Assembly (NCBI RefSeq): GCF_023703795.1
Contig: NZ_CP098520.1
Span: forward strand, 124,001-188,000
Reading direction: 5' to 3'
DNA length: 64,000 nucleotides
Source of the DNA: Haloplanus sp. HW8-1
GTDB taxonomy: Archaea; Halobacteriota; Halobacteria; Halobacteriales; Haloferacaceae
Position numbers and translations under genes: made by a program. Below, piece after piece: positions 27,482-36,689 of the stretch. The first letter of the stretch is position 1; each line of letters begins with the position of its first letter. The notes beneath the pieces were generated by a model. That model saw only the letters and a list, made by a program, of their open reading frames with translations, was not told where the DNA came from and ran no database searches.

Positions 27482-28743
27482 CGAAACCTATGAATCAGAA
27501 CACCTCATCGACACGCGATGGTTCGACACCGCTCGCGAGTTCCTTCGAGCGCTATCTGCAGGACAAAGGGAAAGGCCGTGGCGGCGACGGCGGGAACTAC
27601 CGACGAAACGCTGGACGGGAACTCGAGCGGTTCGCCGAGTGGGCCGCCGGCGACTGCGGCGCCGACGACTGGACCGGGGTCGTCCCCGACGACGTCGACC
27701 GCGACCCCACCTTCGAGGACCTCGACGAACGCGTCTTCCGCGAGTACGCCCGGCATCTCGCTGGTGACCGTGGCCTCAAGCAGAACACGGTCCAAACCTA
27801 TTATCGCTATATCTCTGCGTGGTGTGGCTGGTGTGTCAACGAGGGATATCTCGAGGCGCATTACGCGCAGCGGGCGAGTGCGATGGCGCCGCTGCCGGAG
27901 GACGACGGCCGCAAGCCTGGAGATCAGCAGGCCTGGACGTCCGAACAGCGCCACGCTCTCACCCGCCACGTCGACGAACGAGCCCGCGACGCCGTCGAGG
28001 CGTACACGACACTTCCGGAGGATACTGCCCCCCTCGACAAGCAGCGAGCGCGCTACGCAGCACTGAAGGCGGCTCGTGACCGGGCACTGGTGTTCGTCCT
28101 CGCGTATACCGCCGTCCGCGTCGGCGAACTCGTCCGGGACCCGAATGATCCGCGCCGACGCGGTGTTCGCTGGGAGGACCTCTCCCTCGACGACGGGAGT
28201 ATGGATGTCTACCGGAAGAAACAGCAGTGGGACGCCGCCAGTCTTCCCGACCCGGTGATCTCGCCGCTCCGGAGCTATCGCCAGCTGATGGACCCACCAA
28301 CGGAGCGCTGGCCGGTGTTTCCGACGTTCGACCAACGGACGCTCGCAGAGCTCGTCCAGGATGAGCTCGCCGACCGAGGGGAACCCCCAGAAGCAATTAC
28401 TGAGCTCCGAGAAGAATACGCTCGCGACCTCCTGCTGGCTCTCGATGAGGACATTCGGCCGCCGTCAATCACGACGGACGGCGCACGGTCGATTCTCCAA
28501 CGACTCTCGGAGGCCGCAGAGATCGACATCGACCATCCGAAACACGACTATCTTGCTCCGCACGGCGGTCGACGTGGGATGGGTGAGGTGCTTGTCCGGG
28601 CGTTCGGGTACACGGTGGCGGCTAGGTATCTCGATAACTCCGAAGAGATGGTTCGAGAGCGGTATTCACATATTGAGGCCGGAGAACTTGGAGATGTGGC
28701 GACAGAAGCACTCGACGAAATCGAACCACGCTCACGGGGCTGA
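27478..28743 (+). CDS. Tyrosine recombinase/integrase (XerD-like)
   Basis: 421 residues from GTG 27478 (ATG at 27487 is an alternative). SAM-like N-terminal core-binding region about 20-140 (SSFERYLQDKGKGRGGDG, QNTVQTYYRYISAWCGWCV). Catalytic domain: first Arg in AYTAVRVGELVRD (about 213), then HGGRRGMGEVL with His and Arg, and the nucleophile in RERYSHIE (Tyr about 402). All residues needed for strand exchange appear present. Co-transcribed with a TA-type pair, suggesting a module that stabilises and excises or integrates an element. No att site was identified in the window. Confidence 0.9.
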   Translation: MTKPMNQNTSSTRDGSTPLASSFERYLQDKGKGRGGDGGNYRRNAGRELERFAEWAAGDCGADDWTGVVPDDVDRDPTFEDLDERVFREYARHLAGDRGLKQNTVQTYYRYISAWCGWCVNEGYLEAHYAQRASAMAPLPEDDGRKPGDQQAWTSEQRHALTRHVDERARDAVEAYTTLPEDTAPLDKQRARYAALKAARDRALVFVLAYTAVRVGELVRDPNDPRRRGVRWEDLSLDDGSMDVYRKKQQWDAASLPDPVISPLRSYRQLMDPPTERWPVFPTFDQRTLAELVQDELADRGEPPEAITELREEYARDLLLALDEDIRPPSITTDGARSILQRLSEAAEIDIDHPKHDYLAPHGGRRGMGEVLVRAFGYTVAARYLDNSEEMVRERYSHIEAGELGDVATEALDEIEPRSRG

Positions 28744-28753
28744 ACGACCGCAG

Positions 28754-29377
28754 TCAGCCATCAGTCTTTGCTCGTCGAGACCCCTCGTAGAGGGCTGGGA
28801 GGCCGAGCGGAAGGGCCAGTATGCCGAACCCGATTAGTGCATACTTGGTTCCGCGTGTTCGCTGTAGTATCAGAATCGTGGCGACAGCGCCGAGAAGAGC
28901 AATTAGGAACGCTGCGTTACTCCAAATGGCGTCGTAGGTCGAACAGTACAGCCAGCAAACGAACGTGTAGGCCGGGGCGTTCCAGGTCGGAGGATGGAGT
29001 TTCGGCCAGAAGAACCGGCAGTACGTGGTCAAGCCCAGCATCGCCAGGGTCGGCAACCCGACGAGCCATACCGCGGCCCCACGGCTCCCGTCGCCGTATC
29101 GCCGGTATCCGGCGAGGAAGAGTGCGGGGAAGCAGAAAACCCACAGCCAGATGCCGATAGTGTAGGTCACCGGCCAGTGTTCGATTCTCGGCTGCTGAAG
29201 CGGGAGTCTCAGCGATGGAGGAAGCGTGGCCCAGGGGAACGATGGGTCCGGGACGGGATTGGTGAACAGAGCGACGAGACAGAGAACTGTCCCAAGTACC
29301 AATCCATAGAGGCCAGCAGTCGTGTACTGCCCTATTCGAACCGGAAGTGATGGTGCTGTGTCTCCCGTGGTGGCCAT
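28754..29377 (-). CDS. Multi-pass membrane protein, unknown
   Basis: 207 residues from ATG 29377; the frame reaches upstream to 29449 but MATTGDTAP is the natural start. About five hydrophobic helices: near 20-40 (AGLYGLVLGTVLCLVALF), 72-92 (YTIGIWLWVFCFPALFLAG), 104-122 (AAVWLVGLPTLAMLGLTTY), 140-170 and 175-195. No recognisable motif. Ends convergently 11 nt from the recombinase gene, with the SHOCT gene 10 nt upstream on the same strand. Confidence 0.7.
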   Translation of the reverse strand: MATTGDTAPSLPVRIGQYTTAGLYGLVLGTVLCLVALFTNPVPDPSFPWATLPPSLRLPLQQPRIEHWPVTYTIGIWLWVFCFPALFLAGYRRYGDGSRGAAVWLVGLPTLAMLGLTTYCRFFWPKLHPPTWNAPAYTFVCWLYCSTYDAIWSNAAFLIALLGAVATILILQRTRGTKYALIGFGILALPLGLPALYEGSRRAKTDG

Positions 29378-29387
29378 GGTTTTCGAG

Positions 29388-29759
29388 TTATGAGTCTCGT
29401 TCGAGTGCCTCTTTCCGTTGTTCGTACTCGTCGTCCGTGAGATCACCACGGGCGTAGGCGAGCCGGAGCTCCTCGAGGGCTTGATCAGTCCCGCTATTAG
29501 AGGTGGTCACTGCGCGATAGATGAGGTACCCTGCGCCGACGATGGCAGCGATGAACAGCAACTGCATCAGTAGTCCGACGAGGACCATCCATCCGGGGAC
29601 TGTTCCGTCACCCCACATATGACCACCCCACATTCCACCCATCATCGGGCCGAATCCCATCATCCCAAATCCCATGAAGAGGACGGGGAGAATGAGCAGG
29701 GCACCAAGGACGACGAGGACGATCGTGACGAGTTGGTTATCGGTTGAAGTAGTTGGCAT
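29388..29759 (-). CDS. SHOCT-domain small membrane protein
   Basis: 123 residues. Two helices (about 9-32 and 60-82) flank a Met/Gly-rich loop (FMGFGMMGFGPMMGGMWGGH). The C-terminal 30 residues are a SHOCT domain (ALEELRLAYARGDLTDDEYE). SHOCT proteins are widespread in haloarchaea; many lie beside copper-handling genes, and a Met/His-rich loop could bind Cu(I). Here a CopB-type ATPase follows within 600 nt on the other strand. Metal binding is inference. Confidence 0.82.
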   Translation of the reverse strand: MPTTSTDNQLVTIVLVVLGALLILPVLFMGFGMMGFGPMMGGMWGGHMWGDGTVPGWMVLVGLLMQLLFIAAIVGAGYLIYRAVTTSNSGTDQALEELRLAYARGDLTDDEYEQRKEALERDS

Positions 29760-29980
29760 AATTATTCCCTGAGAGTGGTCTCGGTTGAATATAGGGTCTC
29801 CTACTTGATGCTCGTTTCTCTTTATAAACCAAGGCTCAGGGGTGCTGATACTTTTGAGATATTGGATCTATTCTACGGATTCCCACTGAAGGAGAGGGTC
29901 AACAGCGGCCGGTCGACGTCGCTGATACGTCAACCGAGTTCTCTACGAAACTCTTTCAGTAGCTCTCCGCTAGTAGAGGT

Positions 29981-30202
29981 ATGTCTACGACCGTCGCAAC
30001 ACCTGATGTGGACGAGACGTGTACGTACTGTGGGTCGCGTATTTTCGATCACGACCCTATCTGTGTTCGCGACTGTGACGACGACTGTGGATCGCCCGAG
30101 TACTTCTGTAATTATGCCTGTCTCTCGACGTATATCGATGAGAACGATCTGACAACGGGGAATGCGTGTGCGTGGTCACCCAACGACGGTGATTGCTGTT
30201 AA
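29981..30202 (+). CDS. Cysteine-rich small zinc/copper-binding protein
   Basis: 73 residues with ten Cys: CTYCGSRIFDH, CVRDCDDDC, FCNYACLSTY and a final CC pair. The spacing C-x2-C ... C-x3-C-x3-C ... C-x3-C is that of a treble-clef or MYM/TRASH-like metal site. It ends 90 nt before the CopB-type ATPase on the same strand, so a role as metal sensor or chaperone in the same response is likely. A TATA-like CTTTATAAACC lies at about 29819-29829, a long way upstream. Confidence 0.75.
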   Translation: MSTTVATPDVDETCTYCGSRIFDHDPICVRDCDDDCGSPEYFCNYACLSTYIDENDLTTGNACAWSPNDGDCC

Positions 30203-30292
30203 TCAGGTTTCTTGCTGTGCTCTCGGTCGGCGCAGGGATATTTCACACTCCGCCGAGTAGGTAGAGGGAGTAACCTGATGTGAGGTCTCACG

Positions 30293-32404
30293 ATGGATTC
30301 TGATTCCCCTCCAAACCACTCGTCTGCCACGCACGAGCACCACGACCACAGCACCGATTCTGGTGAACACGACCATCACCAGGGGGGCCACGGTGGGATG
30401 CACGAAGGCCACGAGCAGATGTTTCGACGTCGGTTCTTCGTCTCCACGCTCCTCTCGATTCCTGTCCTGCTCTACAGCCCGACTCTCCAGGAATGGCTGG
30501 GCTTCACCGTCCCGACGTTTCCCGGCAGCGAGTGGATTAACCCCGTCTTCGCGGTAATCGTCTTCGCATACGGTGGGATTCCGTTCCTCCAGATGGCGGT
30601 GCCGGAGCTGAAAGACCGGGCGCCGGGGATGATGACGCTGATCTCGATGGCGATCAGCGTCGCGTTCGTCTACAGTCTCGCGACCGTGGTCTTCCCGACG
30701 CAGTCGGCGTTCTTCTGGGAGCTCGTCACGTTGATCGACATCATGCTGCTCGGCCACTGGATCGAGATGCGGTCGGTGCGGCGGGCTTCGAGCGCCGTCG
30801 ACGAGTTGGCGAAACTGATGCCGGACACGGCGGAACGACTCACCGATGACGGCGAGACCGAAGAGGTCCCTGTCAGTGAACTCTCCGAGGGCGACCTCGT
30901 GCTCGTCCGGCCGGGCGCGAGCGTGCCCGCCGACGGCGTCGTCGAGGAGGGCGATTCGGACGTCAACGAGTCGATGATCACGGGTGAGTCCAAGCCCGTC
31001 TCGAAGGAGCCTGGCGACGAGGTCATCGGCGGCACAATCAACGGCGACGGCAGTCTCCGCGTCCGTGTTGGCGCAACGGGCGAGGAGACGACGCTCGCGG
31101 GCATCATGCGGCTCGTCGAGGAAGCCCAGCAGAGCAAATCGAAGACCCAGGTGCTGGCCGACCGCGCGGCCGGCTGGCTGTTCTACGTCGCGCTCGGGGC
31201 GGCAGTCGTGACCGCAATCGCGTGGACGGTCGCGGTCTCGTTCGACGCGACGGTCATCGAGCGGGTCGTCACGGTGCTCGTCATCGCCTGCCCACACGCC
31301 CTCGGGCTCGCCATCCCCCTCGTCGTCGCGATCAACACTTCCCTGGCGGCACGGAACGGGATGCTCGTCCGCGACCGCATCGCGATGGAGGACGCACGGA
31401 AGCTGGACGCCATCATCTTCGACAAGACGGGGACGCTCACCGAAGGCGAGCACGGCGTCGTGGATATGGCGACCGTCGAGGGCGTCGACGAGGACGACGC
31501 GCTCGCACTGGCGGCAGCTGTCGAGAGCGACTCCGAACACATGATTGCGCGAGCCATCCGCGAGGCAGCTGCCGAGCGCGATCTCAGCGCCCCTGATGCG
31601 TCCAGCTTCGAGGCAATCAAAGGGCGAGGAGTCCGGGCGAACGTCGATGGAAGCGAGGTGTACGTCGGCGGGCCGAACCTGCTCTCCCAGCTCGATAGCG
31701 AGGTTCCGGGTCACCTCCAGCGGTTCGCTGACGATGCAGGAGAGAACGCACAGACGGTGGTGTATCTCGTTCGTGACGGAGCGTTGATCGCCGCGTTCGC
31801 GATGGCCGACGTGATCCGCGAGGAGAGTTTCCGCGTCGTCGACGCCCTCCACGATCTGGGGATCGAGGTGGCGATGCTGACTGGGGACTCTCAGGACGTC
31901 GCCGACGCCGTCGCAGACGAACTCGGCATCGATACTGTGTTCGCAGAGGTTCTCCCCGAAGACAAAGACGAGAAAGTCCAGGAGCTCCAAGACCAGGGGA
32001 AGCTGGTGGGGATGGTCGGCGACGGCGTGAACGATGCGCCGGCGCTGACGCGAGCCGACGTCGGCATCGCGATCGGGAGCGGCACCGACGTCGCGGTCCA
32101 GTCGGCCGACGTCATCCTCGTCCAGAACAACCCAATGGACGTCGTTCGGCTGGTGAAGCTCAGTAAGGCGAGCTATCGGAAGATGCAGGAGAACATCGTC
32201 TGGGCCGCCGGCTACAACGTGTTCGCGATTCCGCTCGCAGCAGGCGTCTTAGCACCGATCGGGATTCTGCTGTCTCCCGCCGTGGGCGCCCTCCTGATGT
32301 CGCTGAGTACGGTGATCGTCGCGGTCAACGCACAGCTGCTTCGGCGCGTGGACCTGTCCATTCCCGAGCTTCCGAGCGGGACACCCTCGACGGAGGCACA
32401 GTAA
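30293..32404 (+). CDS. copB: CopB-type heavy-metal P1B ATPase
   Basis: 703 residues. The first 45 residues are His/Asp/Gly-rich ([20 protein letters not shown]), a cytosolic metal-binding tail. The transmembrane metal site is CPH ([16 protein letters not shown]), which defines the CopB/P1B-3 group associated with Cu(II), Cu(I) or Ag export. Other signatures: actuator MITGESKPV, phosphorylation [11 protein letters not shown]-domain [10 protein letters not shown] in the HP-equivalent position, and hinge [16 protein letters not shown]. Full length, eight predicted helices. Most likely an exporter giving copper or silver resistance. Confidence 0.95.
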   Translation: MDSDSPPNHSSATHEHHDHSTDSGEHDHHQGGHGGMHEGHEQMFRRRFFVSTLLSIPVLLYSPTLQEWLGFTVPTFPGSEWINPVFAVIVFAYGGIPFLQMAVPELKDRAPGMMTLISMAISVAFVYSLATVVFPTQSAFFWELVTLIDIMLLGHWIEMRSVRRASSAVDELAKLMPDTAERLTDDGETEEVPVSELSEGDLVLVRPGASVPADGVVEEGDSDVNESMITGESKPVSKEPGDEVIGGTINGDGSLRVRVGATGEETTLAGIMRLVEEAQQSKSKTQVLADRAAGWLFYVALGAAVVTAIAWTVAVSFDATVIERVVTVLVIACPHALGLAIPLVVAINTSLAARNGMLVRDRIAMEDARKLDAIIFDKTGTLTEGEHGVVDMATVEGVDEDDALALAAAVESDSEHMIARAIREAAAERDLSAPDASSFEAIKGRGVRANVDGSEVYVGGPNLLSQLDSEVPGHLQRFADDAGENAQTVVYLVRDGALIAAFAMADVIREESFRVVDALHDLGIEVAMLTGDSQDVADAVADELGIDTVFAEVLPEDKDEKVQELQDQGKLVGMVGDGVNDAPALTRADVGIAIGSGTDVAVQSADVILVQNNPMDVVRLVKLSKASYRKMQENIVWAAGYNVFAIPLAAGVLAPIGILLSPAVGALLMSLSTVIVAVNAQLLRRVDLSIPELPSGTPSTEAQ

Positions 32405-32502
32405 TCGTATAGACCTGAAATTTCCAGCAGCGAGGTAGACACCATAGAGTGTGTCCTATGATCCGGACTGGTGTCTCCGCCTATGGAGACGCTCTGACTC
32501 GG

Positions 32503-34368
32503 TCAGTTGGATTGGTTCTCTTCAACTGCTTCACGGACGATCTCGTCCATCTCATCGCGGACAATTTGGCGGATGTCCTCCTCCGAAAATCCACTATCAT
32601 GTCGTTCAACGGCGAGCTGACCACTCAACGTGCGCAGTGCTAATTCAAGAGCTTCGATCTGATCGCTGAATTCAGATAACGTCCCGTGGATTGCGTCTGA
32701 CCCGAATTGGGCATTATCACCAACCTCGATGTCAGCACCACGCTCGTCTAGTATCCGTTTTGCAGGCCTGTCACCAACGATCTCTTCTTCGGGAAGGTCC
32801 GGTGTCACGGATACCGGATGCATCATTCCTGTCAGCTGGATCTCGGAAACTGAGTCTAGATTATCTACCAGGTGCTGCGCCATCTTCTCCTGCTGCTCCT
32901 GTTCACCGTGAATAAGGTACACCTGGGACGGTGAAACTTGGCGAGCGAATTGAAGCAACGTGTTTCGGGCTGCGTGGGCTGAGAGCCCATGATATCGACT
33001 TATCCAGCTTACAGGTACCTTCACACGGGTTCCATCGCCCTCATCTGGTATCCCTCCGTTAAGTCCGTTCGAGGGAAGAGTGACACCAACTCTCTCGAGA
33101 TCTTCCTCTATAGCATCCTCCAATTGACGACCAGGTGTCCCCTCGGCTTGATATCCACAGAGAATTACGCGTGCATCATCGTATCGCTGGCAGAATTCGA
33201 GTAAGTAGGTCGGTGAAAATCCACCCGAGAGCATTCCAGATGGAGCAATAATGATCGGTGTCTCATCAGCTTCGAGCAATTCCTCGCGAGACATCGGCAT
33301 TCGTCTAGCAGCCGACGCCTGATCGAAGAGGAACGGTTGTTGGTCACCCGAATTCACTATGTAATTCCGGATCGATTCGGCTGCGAACTCGGCTCTACAG
33401 TGCTCGTTATACGTGTCTGTAGCGCTTTGCGCCATCCCATCGTAGACTACGTTGAGCTGCTTTCGGTCCTCTTCCGGAAGCGTGTGAATCCGGTTTTTGA
33501 ACATATAGAGCAACTCTTGGGATCGCCCGACCCCGAAGCAGGGGATGAGGACTGGCTTCCCATCGGTAGCTGCGTCGACAGCCTCGTTGTAGATGTCCGT
33601 TCGGGTGTCAGTGGCACTGGTGTGCGAATGGGTGTCTCCGTATGTCGATTCAAGAAAGAGGGCGTCTGCCTGCGGAGGCTCATCGATTTCGGGAAGATGA
33701 TTCGACCGGCCGCCAACATCTCCCGAGAAGACTACCCGTGAGCCGTCTACTGTTAGTGCTAACCAGGCACTACCCAGTAGGTGGGCCGCATTTCCAAATT
33801 CGAAATGGAGCGTTTCGGTATCCTCAATATGTGCGACGTGATCACTGAGGTCTGCCGCCTGGTATCCGCAGGGACGGAATCGGTCGATGACTTTCCTCAG
33901 ATCGGTTTCCGAGTATTGTTGTTCTCTCCCTGGTTTTTGCGTCGCTCGTCGGTGAAGCTTCAGTGAATCTCGGAGTAATGTGTCTGCAAGCGCAGCTGTT
34001 GGCCTCGTTGTAATCACTGGTGCCTGATCAGAGAGGAAGTCGTGACTCTCCAACAGGGGGAGCGAGCCGACGTGGTCGATATGAGCATGGGTGAGAAAAA
34101 CCGCGTCTATCTGTCCCTCATCGAGTCCCCTTAGATCAGGGAATAATCCCCCGTCACCTTGATTCAGTCCGACGTCGACGAGATACGTTCCATTACGCGT
34201 CTCAACCTGATAGCAACTCCGGCCGATCTCCTTTGCTCCCCCACGAGGGATAACCACGAACGGGGATTCGCTGTCAACCGAAATATCGAGATCAATCCCC
34301 CCACCGACTCGTGGGATGTATTCATTTTGCGACCCCTCGTCATCAGATTCTTGAACTGCTTCACTCAT
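32503..34368 (-). CDS. Beta-CASP metallo-beta-lactamase nuclease
   Basis: 621 residues. The MBL core (about 35-240) carries the metal motif THAHIDHVG, then HLLGSAWL and SGDVGG; the beta-CASP insertion follows (about 245-380: LESTYGD, IPCFGVGRSQELLY, DGMAQSATDTYNE), and motif C region YHGLSAHAARNTL and LIHGEQEQ (about 490-520). This is the layout of archaeal RNase J/CPSF-type RNases. The C-terminal 100 residues form a charged helical extension not part of the core. It lacks the KH domains of the housekeeping archaeal CPSF. It overlaps the upstream unknown gene by 4 nt, suggesting a dedicated two-protein system. Confidence 0.9.
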   Translation of the reverse strand: MSEAVQESDDEGSQNEYIPRVGGGIDLDISVDSESPFVVIPRGGAKEIGRSCYQVETRNGTYLVDVGLNQGDGGLFPDLRGLDEGQIDAVFLTHAHIDHVGSLPLLESHDFLSDQAPVITTRPTAALADTLLRDSLKLHRRATQKPGREQQYSETDLRKVIDRFRPCGYQAADLSDHVAHIEDTETLHFEFGNAAHLLGSAWLALTVDGSRVVFSGDVGGRSNHLPEIDEPPQADALFLESTYGDTHSHTSATDTRTDIYNEAVDAATDGKPVLIPCFGVGRSQELLYMFKNRIHTLPEEDRKQLNVVYDGMAQSATDTYNEHCRAEFAAESIRNYIVNSGDQQPFLFDQASAARRMPMSREELLEADETPIIIAPSGMLSGGFSPTYLLEFCQRYDDARVILCGYQAEGTPGRQLEDAIEEDLERVGVTLPSNGLNGGIPDEGDGTRVKVPVSWISRYHGLSAHAARNTLLQFARQVSPSQVYLIHGEQEQQEKMAQHLVDNLDSVSEIQLTGMMHPVSVTPDLPEEEIVGDRPAKRILDERGADIEVGDNAQFGSDAIHGTLSEFSDQIEALELALRTLSGQLAVERHDSGFSEEDIRQIVRDEMDEIVREAVEENQSN

Positions 34369-35261
34369 CGTGACAGTACTTCGTTTGCGTAAAATCGCTC
34401 ACTCGTCTCAGTGCGTCCCTGTAGCTGAATGAACTCGAGGAGATCAGTCTCTGCGAGCTGTGGGAAAAATCGTTCAATTTCGGAGAGTACCGGATCAAGC
34501 GGCCGGTGACTCTCAGATGCCGCAGCAACTTGGTCCAGCATCCAGGCGGCAGGAGTTGCATCAAGTTTGTCTACCCGCTCAGCTTCACCCTCTGTGAAGT
34601 ATTTGTGTCGTCCCGCTGGTTGCTGTGTCTCTCGACTTGACCGAGCCGGTTTAGCCGTTGCTTCAGTGATCTGGATGAGCTGTGGGGGAGATCGCGTTTC
34701 ACCAGGCATTGCAGTATCGAGGGAATCCCGAACTTCGGTTGCAGAGAGACTCCCCTCACGACGGAAATACCCGAGGGTGATGTCCCCCTGGTCGCCGTAC
34801 AATTCTGGTGTGGCGACGGTGTCACCTGTTTGTGGGTCGCTGGTAGTATACCGGGGTGCTATCTCGGCCACACAAAGGTCGGTGAATTGTAACCGATCTG
34901 GATCGACATGTGGTGAGTCCTCGATTTCATCTAACAGCTCAGAGAGCGAATCAACGAATTCGCGTGGCCGCCAGGCCGCTGCATTTCGTGGCGGCCGCTC
35001 TGCAGGATTATCGAAATAGACTGTAGATTGCGGGATGTATGCTCCCTGTGGAATTCGCACGTCTACAGGGTAATCTGGTGTCCTTAGCGACTCGTGTGCC
35101 CGGTCACCACTCGTCGATTTCTGGAGAGCAAATCGAATCATGACCGGGAAGACGGTATTTGGTAAGCGTTCTATCACCGTTCGTGGATCTGACTCATCCA
35201 AAATAACTGCCCCCCGGCTGCTTGTTTCTACAGAACCTGTCTCGGCTCCACTGTCGCTCAT
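34365..35261 (-). CDS. Unknown partner of the beta-CASP nuclease
   Basis: 298 residues from ATG 35261. The frame continues to 35339, but a TATA-like GTTTATC (minus strand, about 35282-35288) lies 24 nt before 35261, as expected for a leaderless mRNA. No catalytic or membrane motif is recognisable; there are short strands such as VFPVMIRFALQKS and VDVRIPQGAYIPQ and a helical C-terminus (DPVLSEIERFFPQLAETDLL). The ATGA overlap with the nuclease gene means coupled translation. A defence or RNA-processing role is suggested only by the partner. Confidence 0.75.
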   Translation of the reverse strand: MSDSGAETGSVETSSRGAVILDESDPRTVIERLPNTVFPVMIRFALQKSTSGDRAHESLRTPDYPVDVRIPQGAYIPQSTVYFDNPAERPPRNAAAWRPREFVDSLSELLDEIEDSPHVDPDRLQFTDLCVAEIAPRYTTSDPQTGDTVATPELYGDQGDITLGYFRREGSLSATEVRDSLDTAMPGETRSPPQLIQITEATAKPARSSRETQQPAGRHKYFTEGEAERVDKLDATPAAWMLDQVAAASESHRPLDPVLSEIERFFPQLAETDLLEFIQLQGRTETSERFYANEVLSR

Positions 35262-35339
35262 AAATCGGTCAAGGGTCCGAGATAAACTAAATGTCCGCAT
35301 AGCAAGGTGAAAGTGGTCACACGATTTAGGGTAGCTCAC

Positions 35340-35552
35340 CGGGATTCTCCGAGTTCTTGATGGCTCGCTGAGGGTCTTCCCCTAGAACAGCCCTTGCTTA
35401 TTCTATATGAATACCTATTTGCTCACATTTAGGAATTCCTATAGTATTTCAATAGTAGCTAAACTGCTTGTACGGATGTCACTATTGTATGGTGAAGATT
35501 TTGGTGACGCTCTCCTCGATGCTACTGGGGTCAACGGTGGGCTTTGATGTCG
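35340..35552. other. AT-rich intergenic gap
   Basis: 213 nt between two minus-strand genes. Notably AT-rich at 35398-35460 (TATTCTATATGAATACC). No gene-like frame; likely the promoter region of the beta-CASP operon plus the 3' region of the ribbon-helix-helix gene. Confidence 0.4.
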
Positions 35553-35948
35553 TTAGGAGTGTGACTCGCCATCCGATGCATTAGGCGAACTCGAGTCCTT
35601 CCATTCGGAAACCCCTCCATCGTAGAAAGTATCGTCACTCGGGAGATCGCCCTCGATCTGGGGGATAATTAGAGTCTGGTCGATCGACTCTCGAAGGAGT
35701 TTCAGCCGCATCGCTTCTTCACGACCGAGAATTGCTTCGACGGTGTCGCCGTCGACACGACCGTCGTAATAGGCCCTGTTCAGGCGCTGGCGGAACTCCT
35801 CGTCGTCGGCGAGGGCGGCGAGTTTGTCCTCCAGAGCGTCAATCAGAAGGCGAGTCCGAGAGATCCCGAGGATTTCACCGACGCTATCAGCACGTTCGAT
35901 GAGGGGCTTCGGGGCGTTGAAATCGACTCGGGTTCTCTCTTCAGTCAT
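35553..35948 (-). CDS. Ribbon-helix-helix regulator (CopG-like)
   Basis: 131 residues from ATG 35948 (the frame extends to 36005). A ribbon-helix-helix signature opens the protein: RTRVDFNAPKPLIERAD, then GISRTRLLIDALEDKL. The middle is acidic and helical and the end is likely disordered. Such proteins bind DNA as dimers and are often antitoxins or plasmid copy/partition regulators. An uncharacterised 91-residue gene lies 85 nt upstream on the same strand and may be the partner. Confidence 0.78.
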   Translation of the reverse strand: MTEERTRVDFNAPKPLIERADSVGEILGISRTRLLIDALEDKLAALADDEEFRQRLNRAYYDGRVDGDTVEAILGREEAMRLKLLRESIDQTLIIPQIEGDLPSDDTFYDGGVSEWKDSSSPNASDGESHS

Positions 35949-36032
35949 CAGGGTAGATGTAGAATCTGCATCTGCATAGTAGCCACGCTGACTAGTCAGT
36001 TGCATCTCCGTAAGCTCGATCTTATCACCGTA

Positions 36033-36308
36033 TCAGGTGAACCACGTGAACTCATCGTCATCGTCGTGCTGTTCGAGGAACTGCTTGGCGTCAGCGACGC
36101 TCGTCAGTTGAATCGTCCCCCGCCCTTTCTCCTGAAGCGGCGCAGTCGGATCGGTGACGAGATCGTCGATCGCGCCGTCGACGACGTCGCCGTCGAAACC
36201 CCCGCACCATCCCTTGATGGTGTCTTTCTGCTTGTGGTGAGACCCCACCACAGGCACCCGTACCATCTTCGCTACCACGGTCAGATGAACAGTTTTCCAG
36301 TCGCTCAT
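36033..36308 (-). CDS. Unknown small protein upstream of RHH gene
   Basis: 91 residues, basic at the start and acidic at the end, no membrane helix. Segments VVAKMVRVPVVGSHHKQKDT and GWCGGFDGDVVDGAIDDLV give one Cys and two adjacent His. I do not recognise a family. It precedes the ribbon-helix-helix gene in the same direction, so a toxin/antitoxin pair is possible but unsupported by any motif. Confidence 0.6.
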   Translation of the reverse strand: MSDWKTVHLTVVAKMVRVPVVGSHHKQKDTIKGWCGGFDGDVVDGAIDDLVTDPTAPLQEKGRGTIQLTSVADAKQFLEQHDDDDEFTWFT

Positions 36309-36689
36309 ACCTGTATCAACTCAGTACTTTATCTAGAACGCGCACGCACATATGTGTTTTGCTGAAACAACACTCTTCTATCTTCGGCAAACAGAGATGA
36401 GTATCTGATATCCACTTCTGATGTTTCAAACAGACGGTTTTGTATTTCTATACTCCAACATCTGGCTATTTTCCGAAACACTTATACCATCCAGTACACT
36501 ACAGTACTGTGTAGACAGAGCCCGACTCACGAATACTGTTACACCAGTATTCGTGAGCTCAGATCAAACAACACCCAAGCTCGGATAGATTCACACCGGT
36601 AATCCCACCGGCCACCGCTAAACCCACCACCTGTATCAACTCGATGTCCGGGGGTGATGGTGTGTCTATCCGCATCCATATCCACACCC
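36309..36689. other. Promoter-containing gap with strong palindromes
   Basis: 381 nt, AT-rich at 36330-36500 (CTTTATCTAG, TTTGTATTTCTATAC). It contains a perfect 13-bp inverted repeat (36526-36557) and, just before it, a partial palindrome around CAGTACACTACAGTACTGTG (36492-36511). Divergent promoters for the 36308 and 36690 genes should lie here. Confidence 0.6.
36526..36557. repeat. Perfect 13-bp inverted repeat, 6-nt spacer
   Basis: Arms CTCACGAATACTG (36526-36538) and CAGTATTCGTGAG (36545-36557) with spacer TTACAC. About 130 nt upstream of the winged-helix gene at 36690 and outside any coding frame. It could be that regulator's operator or a mobile-element end. Confidence 0.85.

Noticed and set aside
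30203-31990. 595-codon minus-strand frame opposite the CopB ATPase
   Set aside because: Mirror of a strongly GC-biased gene; its product is His/Arg/Asp-rich without any domain, whereas the plus strand encodes an unmistakable P-type ATPase.
35463-35583. Short plus-strand frame starting near 35488
   Set aside because: Only about 31 codons, overlaps the 3' end of the RHH gene and has no supporting signal.
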